A model generated the notes under the pieces. It saw only the letters and a list, made by a program, of their open reading frames with translations. It did not search any database and was not told the origin of the DNA. A program made the translations under genes and the position numbers. A stretch of DNA of 64,000 nt. Origin: Prevotella sp. UBA5387. GTDB lineage: Bacteria > Bacteroidota > Bacteroidia > Bacteroidales > Bacteroidaceae. Positions 42,515 to 52,216 of the stretch are shown one piece after another; positions within the stretch are counted from its first letter, which is position 1; the number at the start of each line of letters is the position of its first letter. The stretch is from positions 32,445-96,444 of the forward strand of contig DHOP01000009.1 in the NCBI GenBank assembly GCA_002407775.1, given 5' to 3'.

Positions 42515-44527
42515 TTAATTGATAATGGCAATCTTACAAACCACGCCCTTGTCACCTTCGGCGGTGGCCACCTCGACCATATACACGCCAGAGGCCACGC
42601 GATGGCCGCTGTTATCGAGTCCATACCATTTGAATTGGCCTCCCGAAGCCCTTCCTTCGGCCACAAGTGAACCGTTCGCCGTGGCTATCTTCACGTCGGC
42701 ATTCTCATCCAGTCCGGTAATGGTGATTGGCCCCAGATAGTCAGGACGCACAGGGTTGGGATAGGCATACACGTTCTCCTGGGTCATGCCTTCACTAGCG
42801 GTTGTGGCGTTGCTCATGTAGGAACACAGTCCAAGGTCGGTGCCAAAGTATACCTCTCCCGTGGCTTCGTTTATGGCGACGGCCTCAATATTGTTGGAAA
42901 TAAGTGGGCTATTGGTCTTGGTATAATGGGCGAGCTGCATCATGTTGTCGGCACTGATAAGGTAAATGCCACTACCGTTTGTTCCGAACCATTTACGATT
43001 AGCCTTGTCAACAGCCATGCAAGTAATATCTACGTTAGCCAGAAGATAGTCTGCATAGTTGCTCCCATCATTGCGAGGCACCTTCACTTGGGTAAAGATA
43101 GGATTAGGAGCGTTAAACTCCGATGGTGGCAGGAGCAACGGACCAACGTCCGTGCCTACCCAAATATTTCCGTCGCGGTCCTCCGAAACGCATCGAACAT
43201 ACTTGACCGCCACAGGCGTGGCATCCTCGTTGATAAACTTGACGTAGGACTTTAGCGAGTCATTACCTGTGCGATAGGCATAAAGCGAAGGCAGAAACCA
43301 GTTGGCATTGACAAACCACATAATGCCTCGGCTATCTAACATCATACCCCTAAGATCACCAAGACTCTTGTTCTTAAACCCATTGTCATCGAGTTTCATC
43401 AGTTCTGACTGAGGGTAAGCCTTGAATTGAAAGTCAGTATTATAGGACAACAGTGACTGCGTCGGTGCCTGACTGTTGAGCAACCAAAGGTTTCCCGTGG
43501 GATCAAACTTAACCCCTGTAACCAACTCGTACTCCTTATCTATAAGTGTGTACGACTCTATCGGTGAGTTAACACTATTGTAAAACTTAACGAATTTCCC
43601 CTCATTGAATTCATAGATACCATTTCTTCCACCCGCAATAAGACGCTTGGGATTGTTTGGATCGATATCCAACGCGTAAATATTCTCATATTTAACACCG
43701 GTGACCTGAGAGATGCCATTGTCCTGATAGATTTCCCAACCGTTTGGATCGAGCACCTGTACGCAAGCCTCCTGGATTTTTCCAGACTCGCCTCCACAAG
43801 TATAGAGCCGTCCCCCATGCATCTTCAGGAAGCCGAAATAGTTGTATTTAGGCCCCCCTGGGGAAAGCGTCTTGAGCAGAGCGAGGGTTTCTGGGCTAAT
43901 GACCTTGGGACGACTTGTAAACCCTCCAGCATTCGACCATTTGGCCTTGTCAAGTAGATTGTCAGCGAGCAAACCACGATGAAGTCCACTGGAGGCACTG
44001 GCGGCATAGAGATAATTGCCCTCAATATAGGTGTAATCCACCGAGAAGTCCAACTGATAAGTGTCACTAATCTCCGCTTTGGCAACGTTCAGCTTCACAA
44101 TGCCAAAGGCTGTTGAGAGATAGGCGTCACTTCCGGCAATATCGATGGTGTTGATGGTCTTTTCCTGTGTCATCGACTTGTTCATGTAGTCGGCGATATT
44201 GACGACCTCATCATTGGGCGAAAGCAAGTCTATATTGCCGTTATCGTAGATGATAACAAGCCGCTTGGCAGCCTGACACCAAGCGATATGGGCAATACCA
44301 TAGTCGCTGAGCAGTGTGGTTTTATCGTAAGTTCGTATACTCTGGTCGTTCTGATTATAGCTATAGAGACCTTTGGAGGCTAGGACATAGAGCATGTTTC
44401 CACTTGCCTCAGCTACCTCCGTAGGCTCATAATAGCTAGGGTAGGCCTTCCATTGTCCCACCTGTGCGTATCCGCCCGCCATGGAAAGGCAAAGCAGCAA
44501 AAATGTAAGGATACTCTTTCTCATCAT
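42515..44527 (-). CDS. porZ: PorZ-like type IX secretion component (two-propeller protein with CTD)
   Basis: A 670-residue exported protein (signal peptide ends GGYAQ). The mature start VGQWKAYPSYYEPTEVAEA and repeated propeller blades (LYVLASKGLYSYN, NIWVGTDVGPLLL, RKWFGTNGSGIYLIS, EVYFGTDLGLCSY) match PorZ. The last 80 residues form a C-terminal domain with YPNPVRPDY and GVYMVEV of the type IX sorting kind. In Porphyromonas PorZ works at the cell surface in the attachment complex and binds A-LPS. It is shorter than the P. gingivalis protein. Two glycosyltransferase genes follow directly. Confidence 0.88.
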   Translation of the reverse strand: MMRKSILTFLLLCLSMAGGYAQVGQWKAYPSYYEPTEVAEASGNMLYVLASKGLYSYNQNDQSIRTYDKTTLLSDYGIAHIAWCQAAKRLVIIYDNGNIDLLSPNDEVVNIADYMNKSMTQEKTINTIDIAGSDAYLSTAFGIVKLNVAKAEISDTYQLDFSVDYTYIEGNYLYAASASSGLHRGLLADNLLDKAKWSNAGGFTSRPKVISPETLALLKTLSPGGPKYNYFGFLKMHGGRLYTCGGESGKIQEACVQVLDPNGWEIYQDNGISQVTGVKYENIYALDIDPNNPKRLIAGGRNGIYEFNEGKFVKFYNSVNSPIESYTLIDKEYELVTGVKFDPTGNLWLLNSQAPTQSLLSYNTDFQFKAYPQSELMKLDDNGFKNKSLGDLRGMMLDSRGIMWFVNANWFLPSLYAYRTGNDSLKSYVKFINEDATPVAVKYVRCVSEDRDGNIWVGTDVGPLLLPPSEFNAPNPIFTQVKVPRNDGSNYADYLLANVDITCMAVDKANRKWFGTNGSGIYLISADNMMQLAHYTKTNSPLISNNIEAVAINEATGEVYFGTDLGLCSYMSNATTASEGMTQENVYAYPNPVRPDYLGPITITGLDENADVKIATANGSLVAEGRASGGQFKWYGLDNSGHRVASGVYMVEVATAEGDKGVVCKIAIIN

Positions 44528-44675
44528 ATTATATAATCCTAAAATAGAGTGATTTATTGTAGATTGGGGCCAGAAAAGTTGCTTTCTATGTACTCATGAA
44601 ACAATCGTTTCTTGTCTGTAAATCAAGCATTACCATTTTTCAATGACATGAAAATAGTTTGTCGATTATTATTCT

Positions 44676-44683
44676 TAACTTTG
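44676..44683 (+). promoter_or_regulatory. promoter -7 box for miaB
   Basis: TAACTTTG fits TAnnTTTG, 23 bases ahead of the miaB ATG. A TTTG at 44658 is too close to be a standard -33. Confidence 0.55.
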
Positions 44684-44706
44684 CAGACTACAAAGATTGC
44701 ATTTTC

Positions 44707-46086
44707 ATGAATAAGAAACTCTATATTGAGACTTACGGATGCCAGATGAACGTGGCTGACTCCGAGGTCGTTGCGTCAATCATGCAGATGGCAGGCTATG
44801 AGCTAACCGATAACGAAGCCGAGGCCGACGCTATATTTCTCAACACCTGTTCCATCCGTGAGAACGCGGAAAACAAGATATACCATCGTCTCGACACATT
44901 GCACGCTGAGCAAAAGAAACGTGCTGATGCCTCGACTAACACACAGCAAGCGCCACTGATTCTTGGTGTTTTGGGGTGTATGGCGGAACATGTGAAGGAT
45001 GACCTGGTACAGAACCATCATGCCAATCTCGTTTGTGGACCTGATGCTTACATGGGCTTGCCAGACATGATCGCTGCTGTCGAGCTCGGACATCCTGCCG
45101 TAGATGTGGAGCTATCAACCACGGAGACCTATCGAGATGTGCTACCGCAACGCATCGGAGGCAATAAAGTGAGTGGCTTTGTGAGCATCATGCGAGGTTG
45201 TAACAACTTCTGCCACTACTGTATCGTGCCCTATACCCGTGGCCGCGAACGTAGCAGGGATCCGGAGAGCATACTCCGTGAAGTGATGGACTTGCATGAG
45301 AAAGGATTTAAGGAGGTAACCCTCCTAGGGCAGAATGTGAATAGTTATGGGTTGTTACCCAACGGCAAACGGCCGGAGAACGGTACCTCATTTGCCGAAC
45401 TGCTGCGCAAAGTAGCTCGCTCGGTGCCCGATATGCGAGTACGTTTCACTACTTCCAACCCAGAAGACATGACAGAGGATATCCTCCATGCTATTGCCGA
45501 GGAACCGAATCTATGCCGACATATCCACTTCCCCGTGCAGAGTGGCTGCGACAAAACACTGAAATTGATGAATCGCAAATATACTCGAGAGGACTATCTG
45601 AATAAGGTATCGGCCATCCGCCGCATCATACCCGATTGCGGATTGACGACCGATGTCTTCGTGGGTTACCACGATGAAACCGAGGAAGACTTTGAGCAGA
45701 CACTGAGCTTGGTGCGTGAAGTAGGATTCGACTCTGCCTTCATGTTCAAGTATAGCGAGCGTCCGGGTACCTATGCTGCCAAGTACTTGCCCGATAATGT
45801 GCCCGAAGAAGTAAAGGTTGAAAGGCTCAACAAACTCATTCACCTACAGACAGAGATAAGTGCAGAGCAGAATCGGAAGGATGAGGAAAAGGTGTTTGAA
45901 GTACTTTTGGAACGTTTTGCCAAGCGTAGTCGTGCCCAACTGATGGGTAGAACGGAACAAAACAAAGCAGTGATCATCGACAAAGGCAACCACCATATAG
46001 GCGAGCGCATCCTCGTTCGTATCACAGGATCATCTTCTGCAACGCTCTTCGGCGAAGAAGTAACCGAAGAATCAGCAAAAAACTAA
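44707..46086 (+). CDS. miaB: tRNA-2-methylthio-N6-dimethylallyladenosine synthase
   Basis: A 459-residue radical-SAM methylthiotransferase that modifies A37 of tRNAs reading UNN codons. The N-terminal cluster domain has ETYGCQMN; the radical-SAM motif is RGCNNFCHYCIVPYTRG; a TRAM-type C-terminal domain ends the protein. The ATG at 44707 starts the family alignment; the frame is open 48 bases further up through the promoter box. It lies 13 bases before the ABC exporter. Confidence 0.96.
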   Translation: MNKKLYIETYGCQMNVADSEVVASIMQMAGYELTDNEAEADAIFLNTCSIRENAENKIYHRLDTLHAEQKKRADASTNTQQAPLILGVLGCMAEHVKDDLVQNHHANLVCGPDAYMGLPDMIAAVELGHPAVDVELSTTETYRDVLPQRIGGNKVSGFVSIMRGCNNFCHYCIVPYTRGRERSRDPESILREVMDLHEKGFKEVTLLGQNVNSYGLLPNGKRPENGTSFAELLRKVARSVPDMRVRFTTSNPEDMTEDILHAIAEEPNLCRHIHFPVQSGCDKTLKLMNRKYTREDYLNKVSAIRRIIPDCGLTTDVFVGYHDETEEDFEQTLSLVREVGFDSAFMFKYSERPGTYAAKYLPDNVPEEVKVERLNKLIHLQTEISAEQNRKDEEKVFEVLLERFAKRSRAQLMGRTEQNKAVIIDKGNHHIGERILVRITGSSSATLFGEEVTEESAKN

Positions 46087-46099
46087 AAACCCATCGATT

Positions 46100-47929
46100 A
46101 TGAAGGAATTCTTTCAGGTCTTGCGGAGATTTCTCCCTCCCTATAAGAAGTATTTAGCATTATCCATCGTGTTCAATATCTTGTCTGCGGTATTGAACAT
46201 TTTTTCTTTTGCGGCAATTATCCCCATCCTACAGATTCTCTTTAAATCGGGTGGACAACAAGTCGCCACTCAAATGATGATGTTGGGTGACGGTGATATA
46301 AAGGAGGTGCTCAGCAACGATGCCAACTACCTTGTCCAACAATTGATCGGCAACTATGGTGCAACAACCACACTGCTATTCATCGGCCTTTTTCTTGCCT
46401 TCATGACCTTTTTGAAGACTGGAGCCTACTTCCTTAGTTCGGCAACGGTGATTCCTATACGCACTGGCGTAGTAAGAGATATCCGCAACCAACTCTATCA
46501 GAAGATCACTTCGCTTCACCTAGGCTTCTTTAGCGAGGAGAGAAAGGGTGATATTATTGCCAGAATGAGTGGCGATGTGCAGGAAGTCGAGAACAGCATC
46601 ATGGCATCGTTGGATATGCTCTTCAAGAATCCTGTGCTCATTGTGGCCTACTTCGCCACCTTGATTGTCATATCGTGGCAGCTCACAGTCTTCACCATCG
46701 TCTTCGTTCCAATCTTCGGTTGGTTCATGGGATATGTAGGGCGAAAGCTTAAACAGAATAGTTTGAAGGCTCAAAGCCTTTGGAGCGACACCATGAGTCA
46801 GGTCGAAGAAACACTAGGTGGACTGCGCATCATCAAGGCATTCAATGCTGAAAACAAGATGAACGCCCGCTTCAACAAAATCAACATGGACTACCGCGAC
46901 AACATCATGCGCGTGAATGTCCGCCAGCAACTTGCCCACCCCATGAGCGAATTTCTCGGCACTGTTATGATTGTCATCGTGTTATGGTTTGGTGGAACAC
47001 TCGTTCTTAATAGCCATACGTTAAGCGGTCCCACTTTCATCTATTACTTGGTAATGCTCTATAGCATCATCAACCCCCTCAAAGAGTTCTCCAAGGCAGG
47101 ATACAACATTCCCAAGGGACTGGCATCCATGGAGCGCATTGATAAAATATTGCAAGCCGAAGTGGAAATCAAGGAGCCTGAACACCCTACGCATATCAGC
47201 AGCTTTGAGCACCAGATCGAATTCCGCAATGTTTCCTTCAAGTATGGAGAGCAGTGGGTACTGAAGAACATTTCTCTTGTTGTGCCCAAGGGAAAGACCG
47301 TGGCACTCGTGGGGCAGAGCGGTAGTGGAAAGTCGACTTTGGTCGACCTGATACCTCGTTACTATGACGTGCAGGAGGGAGAGGTGCTCATAGACGGCAT
47401 AAACGTCAAGAATTTGGGGCTCCACGACTTACGGCAACTCATAGGAAACGTGAATCAGGAGGCCATTCTCTTTAACAACACGTTTTACAACAACATTACT
47501 TTTGGGGTTGAGAATGCCACGAAAGAGGATGTGGTTCGTGCGGCGAAAATAGCCAACGCCTATGATTTCATCAATGAATCCGAACAAGGTTTCGACACCA
47601 ATATCGGTGATCGTGGAGGCCGCCTCTCCGGCGGACAGCGTCAGCGTGTGTCGATTGCCCGTGCCATCTTGAAGAATCCTCCTATCCTTATCCTTGACGA
47701 GGCAACTTCAGCGCTTGACACCGAGAGCGAAAGACTGGTGCAAGATGCCCTGACTAAGCTGATGAAGACACGTACTACCGTAGCAATCGCCCATAGACTA
47801 TCTACTATCCGCAACTCGGATGAAATTTGCGTGCTTCATGAAGGACAAATTGTGGAGCGTGGGACACATGAAGACTTGATGCAGATGGACGGTTATTATA
47901 AGCGCCTACACGATATGCAGGAAATATAA
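46100..47929 (+). CDS. MsbA-like ABC exporter (fused permease and ATPase)
   Basis: A 609-residue half-transporter. Six spans occupy about residues 15-320; the ATPase has Walker A GQSGSGKST, signature LSGGQRQRVS and Walker B ILILDEATSALD. The permease matches the lipid A flippase/multidrug group. It sits before an LtaS-like gene and near LPS-type glycosyltransferases and an LpxL-like enzyme, so lipid A or glycolipid export is a fair guess but not proven. Confidence 0.92.
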   Translation: MKEFFQVLRRFLPPYKKYLALSIVFNILSAVLNIFSFAAIIPILQILFKSGGQQVATQMMMLGDGDIKEVLSNDANYLVQQLIGNYGATTTLLFIGLFLAFMTFLKTGAYFLSSATVIPIRTGVVRDIRNQLYQKITSLHLGFFSEERKGDIIARMSGDVQEVENSIMASLDMLFKNPVLIVAYFATLIVISWQLTVFTIVFVPIFGWFMGYVGRKLKQNSLKAQSLWSDTMSQVEETLGGLRIIKAFNAENKMNARFNKINMDYRDNIMRVNVRQQLAHPMSEFLGTVMIVIVLWFGGTLVLNSHTLSGPTFIYYLVMLYSIINPLKEFSKAGYNIPKGLASMERIDKILQAEVEIKEPEHPTHISSFEHQIEFRNVSFKYGEQWVLKNISLVVPKGKTVALVGQSGSGKSTLVDLIPRYYDVQEGEVLIDGINVKNLGLHDLRQLIGNVNQEAILFNNTFYNNITFGVENATKEDVVRAAKIANAYDFINESEQGFDTNIGDRGGRLSGGQRQRVSIARAILKNPPILILDEATSALDTESERLVQDALTKLMKTRTTVAIAHRLSTIRNSDEICVLHEGQIVERGTHEDLMQMDGYYKRLHDMQEI

Positions 47930-47934
47930 GAAAT

Positions 47935-49911
47935 ATGAAAAATCAGAAATTCAATAAAGCCTTAGCTTCTCCATATGGACCGTTTATAGCTATGGCGCTG
48001 AATATCTTGATGGCATTTGTAATATATGCCATAGCCCGTTTGGAATTCTTTTTTGAAAACTTCGGCTATTTTTCTAATAACATTTCGCTTTCTCTTATAG
48101 GTAAATGGATGGAGGGAGGTTACATGTTCGACCGCTCTGCCATTGCCTACACCAATGCTCTATATATAGTTCTTATGCTTTTCCCCTTGTGGATCAAAGA
48201 GCGTAGGTACTACCATTTGCTGTGCAAATGGGTTTTTGTGGTTGTCAATGGCTTGATGTTTATTATCAATCTGTGCGACTCAGTCTACTTTCCCTATACC
48301 TTAAGACGCACTACGACAAGCGTATTCCATGAGTTTCAGAACGAGAATAACCTTGGCGACGTGTTCTGGGGGGAGTTCTTGCAACATTGGTATTTGGTGA
48401 TTCTTGCCGCCGTTGTAATTTGGGCATTGTGGAAACTCTTTGTGATGCCCCAAACGCAACACACTCAATATTCAACGATTAAATCGAAACTGCGATTCGG
48501 CGTAGTGCAATTAGCATTTCTGCTACTTACTACCCCACTCGTCATCGTTGCCTGTCGTGGAGGCTGGAGCGGCGATATACGTCCGATAACGGTCAACAAC
48601 GCCAACGAATATGTTCAACGACCGACTGAATGCGCCTTAGTGCTCAACACACCTTTTGCATTCATCCGCACCATCGGCAAGGACGTTTTTGATGTGCCTA
48701 ACTATTACACAGACCTTGACGAGGCCGAAAAGGTATTCTCTCCGATACATCGTCCAAAGTCCGCACATGCCTTTCAGAAGAAGAATGTAGTTGTGCTCAT
48801 TGTTGAAAGCTTTGGTCGGGAATATATCGGAGCATTGAATAAGAAATTGGAAAACGGCAACTACAAAGGTTATACACCTTACGTTGACAGACTCATCGCA
48901 AAGAGTACCACCTACGAATATTCCTATTGCAACGGCAGAAAAAGCATCGACGGAATGCCATCAGTACTCTGCGGCATCCCCATGTTCAAGGAACCTTTTG
49001 TTCTCACACCCGCCTCGATGAACAATTACACCAGTATTGCAGGACTTTTGGCGAAGGAAGGCTACCAGACCTCATACTTCCATGGTGCCCGAAGAGGAAG
49101 CATGGGATTCATGGCCTTTGCCAACAAGGTTGGCTTTGAAGAGTACTTTGGAAGAGAAAATTTTGATAAGGACAAACGATTTGGTGGCGAAGATGATTTC
49201 GATGGGCATTGGGGCATCTGGGACGAGCCATTCCTACAATACTGGTGCGCTAAAATTGGTGAGATGAAGCAGCCGTTTATGACCGCCTGCTTCACAGTGT
49301 CGAGCCATACTCCCTATGTCATTCCCAAGAAATACAAATCCGTATTTCCAGAGGAAGGATTGCCCATCCACAAGTGCATCCGCTACACCGATATGGCCAT
49401 AGGTAAATTCTTTGAGGCCGCCAGCAAACAGCCATGGTTCAAAAACACCATCTTTGTGTTGACCTCCGACCACACAAACCTGAGCGATCACAAGCAATAC
49501 CAAACAGATATCGGAGGCTTTAGCTCCCCCATAGTTATCTACGATCCAAGCAATGAGAATAATTCGGGAATACAAGACGGCATTGCCCAACAAATAGATA
49601 TCATGCCTACAGTGCTTGGTATTCTTGGTTATGATAAGCCCTTCTTGTCCTTTGGATGTAATTTAACGACCACACCAATGCGCGAGACCTATGCCGTGAA
49701 CTACCTCAACGGAATCTATCAGTATTGCAAATATGGTAATGTGCTGCAATTTGATGGACAAACCACACGCGGAATCTATCGTTTGAACGATCATTTAATG
49801 CAGCATAACCTCAAAGGCAAGGTCAAGGAGCAGGCTAAAATGGAACGTGAGCTCAAGGCAATTATTTATCAATATATGTACCGTATGGTACATGACAAAC
49901 TCATGCCATAG
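47935..49911 (+). CDS. LtaS-like membrane sulfatase-fold protein
   Basis: A 658-residue protein with about five N-terminal spans and an extracytoplasmic sulfatase/alkaline-phosphatase domain from about residue 285. VLIVESFGREYIG supplies the metal-binding Glu; the nucleophile position falls in RKSIDGMPS (Ser rather than the Thr of LtaS); VSSHTPY and LTSDHTN give further metal ligands. Relatives transfer glycerol phosphate or phosphoethanolamine to polymers or lipids. It starts 5 bases after the exporter, so the two are coupled. Lipoteichoic acid is not expected in this Gram-negative group; the true product is unknown. Confidence 0.87.
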   Translation: MKNQKFNKALASPYGPFIAMALNILMAFVIYAIARLEFFFENFGYFSNNISLSLIGKWMEGGYMFDRSAIAYTNALYIVLMLFPLWIKERRYYHLLCKWVFVVVNGLMFIINLCDSVYFPYTLRRTTTSVFHEFQNENNLGDVFWGEFLQHWYLVILAAVVIWALWKLFVMPQTQHTQYSTIKSKLRFGVVQLAFLLLTTPLVIVACRGGWSGDIRPITVNNANEYVQRPTECALVLNTPFAFIRTIGKDVFDVPNYYTDLDEAEKVFSPIHRPKSAHAFQKKNVVVLIVESFGREYIGALNKKLENGNYKGYTPYVDRLIAKSTTYEYSYCNGRKSIDGMPSVLCGIPMFKEPFVLTPASMNNYTSIAGLLAKEGYQTSYFHGARRGSMGFMAFANKVGFEEYFGRENFDKDKRFGGEDDFDGHWGIWDEPFLQYWCAKIGEMKQPFMTACFTVSSHTPYVIPKKYKSVFPEEGLPIHKCIRYTDMAIGKFFEAASKQPWFKNTIFVLTSDHTNLSDHKQYQTDIGGFSSPIVIYDPSNENNSGIQDGIAQQIDIMPTVLGILGYDKPFLSFGCNLTTTPMRETYAVNYLNGIYQYCKYGNVLQFDGQTTRGIYRLNDHLMQHNLKGKVKEQAKMERELKAIIYQYMYRMVHDKLMP

Positions 49912-49936
49912 CCTAAAACCTTAATCAAAGAATAGT

Positions 49937-51079
49937 TTACAATACGTTAAAATACTCCCCTATCATTTGAGGGGTGGTTGTTTCTGCTTCGAAACGACGT
50001 ACATATTCGCGACATCGAGCCACTCGAATGTCGCGTTTTGTGTTATCTAAGGCATCGACAAGTGCTGCTCGCATTCCTTCAACATCATCAGGGTCCACAT
50101 AAAGGCCATCCGGGCCACCTGCCTCTTCCAAACAAGAGCCAGCACACGCCACTATAGGCAGACCACAATGAATGGCCTCAATAATGGGAATACCAAAGCC
50201 TTCGTAGCGTGAGGGATAAACAAAAGCCTGGGCAAGCTGGTAGATAGCTGGCAAATCAGCAAAGGGAACGTTATGCAACATCATTACACGACGTTCCAAA
50301 TAGTGAGCGGAGATATAGTTTAAAACCTCGTCCGTATACGCCGTATGTTTGCCTACGATGACCAAATGCACATCGTCGGGCAAGCCTTCCAAGGCTTTGA
50401 CTGCTAACAGTACATTCTTGCGAGCCTCAATACTCCCAACATTAAGGATGTATTGGTTGGGCAGTTGATAGCGGACACTTACCTCATGCAACTTTTCCGA
50501 CGATACCTTCTGCTTGAAGGCATTATCACAATCCTGATATATGACATCTATCTTGTCCGCGGATACATGTCCATACTCCATAATATCGCGTTTTGTACAT
50601 TCGCTGATAGCGATGATTCTCTCAGCTTCCCGACATGCTAATTGGAACTTGTAACGATAAATTTGAACGTCAATCCAACTGTAATATTCGGGATAGCGTA
50701 GAAAGATGAGGTCGTGAATAGTCACTATTCCCTTGATGCCAGCATTTCGAAGTCCTCGTGGCAACTCGCCCGTCAACCCATGATATATATCGATTCCATC
50801 GCGCTTTAGATCGGAAACGATTCCTGAGGAGCGCCACAAAGCACGCCCAACATTACTCTTTTTTTGAGAAAAGACATACTGTGTCCGATCGTTTTCATTG
50901 ATTTGTCGCAACAATGAAGGCTTACCGGATGTCGGAGCGTAGAGCCTATACGAAATCCTTGCATCTCCATAAGCCTGCAGATTGTTCACCAAGGTGCGAC
51001 CATAGTTGCCCAAGCCTGTGCTGTTTGACACAATACGCTTGGCATCAAAGCCAACAAGGATATCCTGTTCCTTATCCAT
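49937..51079 (-). CDS. glycosyltransferase family 4 (GT-B)
   Basis: A 380-residue retaining glycosyltransferase. DIYHGLTGELP, VTIHDLIFLRYPEYY and the C-terminal GSIEARKN and RYEGFGIPIIEA (E-x7-E) are typical of GT4 mannosyl/rhamnosyl-type enzymes. Divergent from the LpxL-like gene, with a TAACTTTG box on the minus strand at 51100-51107. Sugar and acceptor not determinable. Confidence 0.92.
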   Translation of the reverse strand: MDKEQDILVGFDAKRIVSNSTGLGNYGRTLVNNLQAYGDARISYRLYAPTSGKPSLLRQINENDRTQYVFSQKKSNVGRALWRSSGIVSDLKRDGIDIYHGLTGELPRGLRNAGIKGIVTIHDLIFLRYPEYYSWIDVQIYRYKFQLACREAERIIAISECTKRDIMEYGHVSADKIDVIYQDCDNAFKQKVSSEKLHEVSVRYQLPNQYILNVGSIEARKNVLLAVKALEGLPDDVHLVIVGKHTAYTDEVLNYISAHYLERRVMMLHNVPFADLPAIYQLAQAFVYPSRYEGFGIPIIEAIHCGLPIVACAGSCLEEAGGPDGLYVDPDDVEGMRAALVDALDNTKRDIRVARCREYVRRFEAETTTPQMIGEYFNVL

Positions 51080-51099
51080 TTACGTTCTTGTTTATTCTC

Positions 51100-51107
51100 C
51101 AAAGTTA
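51100..51107 (-). promoter_or_regulatory. promoter -7 box for the GT4 gene
   Basis: The minus strand reads TAACTTTG, 20 bases ahead of the start codon, with a GTTG near the -33 place. Confidence 0.55.
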
Positions 51108-51171
51108 ACTGAAAACGCAGGATAGACCAACGAAAACCGCAAAAGAATGGCGCAATCACTATTATTTTTGG

Positions 51172-51179
51172 TAATTTTG
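51172..51179 (+). promoter_or_regulatory. promoter -7 box for the LpxL-like gene
   Basis: TAATTTTG fits TAnnTTTG, 16 bases ahead of the ATG at 51196. Confidence 0.55.
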
Positions 51180-51195
51180 TCGCAAACAAGGGTAT

Positions 51196-52185
51196 ATGAA
51201 TATTCTCTATCGTCTTGCCTACGGCATTTGGTTTTTGCTATCGTTGCTACCGCTACGAGTACTCTATATCATATCCGACGTTTTCTATTTCTTGCTTGCG
51301 AAGGTCGTGAGATACCGCCATCGTGTTATAGAGAAGAACGTCCGCGAATCATTTCCATCACTCTCCGACATCGAACGACGCGAAATAATCGGCAATTTCT
51401 ATGCATGGCTTTGTGATTATTTCGTAGAGACGTTGAAATTGATGACCATGAGCCAACGTGAGATGATGCGACGCATGAAATTCAAGGGAACCGAACAAGT
51501 AAACCAAATACTCAGTGAAGGACAGTCGGTCGGAGTCTATCTAGGACATTATGGGCAATGGGAATGGATTACGTCACTTCCTTATTGGATAACGGCCAAA
51601 GGACAATGTACCCAGCTCTACCATCCATTGGAAAATAAATTGTTTGATAAACTCTTCTGCGAAGTGCGCGAGAAACGTAACGCTAAGTGCATTCCAATGT
51701 CCGAGTCCTTGCGCAAAATGGCGCAATTTCGTGCCCAAGGTATGCCCATTGTAGTAGGCTATATCTCCGATCAAGTGCCTTTTTGGAACAACATCCACCA
51801 TTGGCTCGATTTCCTTCACCATGATACGCCAGTCATAACAGGCACGGAACGCATCATGAAGGCTGCTCATCAAGCCGTATTCTACGGTGATGTACGGCGT
51901 ATCAGACGTGGCTATTACACTTGCGAGTTTCAACTTATCACTCGTGAACCGAAAGCCTTTCCCGACTTCAAATTGACCGATACATACTTCCACTTGCTAG
52001 AAGAGAGTATTCATAGAGATCCAAGCTTATACTTGTGGAGTCACAACCGATGGAAGCGAACACACGAAGAATTCAACATAAGGTATGATGCAGAGACTGG
52101 ACGCGTTGACCTACGCGACCTTGATGTCATCAGGGCCGAGCGACAAACTGAGGAAAAGGCAACGTATCGGAGTGCTAATCAATAG
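51196..52185 (+). CDS. lysophospholipid/lipid A acyltransferase, LpxL/HtrB family
   Basis: A 329-residue membrane-anchored acyltransferase. One N-terminal hydrophobic segment is followed by the H-x4-D/E catalytic motif in GHYGQWEW and by later blocks PIVVGYISDQVP and the C-terminal SHNRWKR (the family's WxHRRWK-like ending). It adds a secondary acyl chain to lipid A. It starts divergently from GT4 and is followed 31 bases later by a fucosyltransferase-like gene. Confidence 0.92.
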   Translation: MNILYRLAYGIWFLLSLLPLRVLYIISDVFYFLLAKVVRYRHRVIEKNVRESFPSLSDIERREIIGNFYAWLCDYFVETLKLMTMSQREMMRRMKFKGTEQVNQILSEGQSVGVYLGHYGQWEWITSLPYWITAKGQCTQLYHPLENKLFDKLFCEVREKRNAKCIPMSESLRKMAQFRAQGMPIVVGYISDQVPFWNNIHHWLDFLHHDTPVITGTERIMKAAHQAVFYGDVRRIRRGYYTCEFQLITREPKAFPDFKLTDTYFHLLEESIHRDPSLYLWSHNRWKRTHEEFNIRYDAETGRVDLRDLDVIRAERQTEEKATYRSANQ

Positions 52186-52216
52186 GCAATAGATAATATC
52201 ATAACAAAAGAACTCA

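Noticed and set aside
42511..42666. N-terminal extension of the GT-C-like protein into porZ
   Set aside because: The extension lies within the porZ C-terminal domain in another frame; ATG 42510 gives a normal membrane start.
47935..49911. True lipoteichoic acid synthase
   Set aside because: The fold matches, but the window is clearly from a Gram-negative Bacteroidales and the nucleophile context differs (Ser in RKSIDG), so only 'LtaS-like' is supported.
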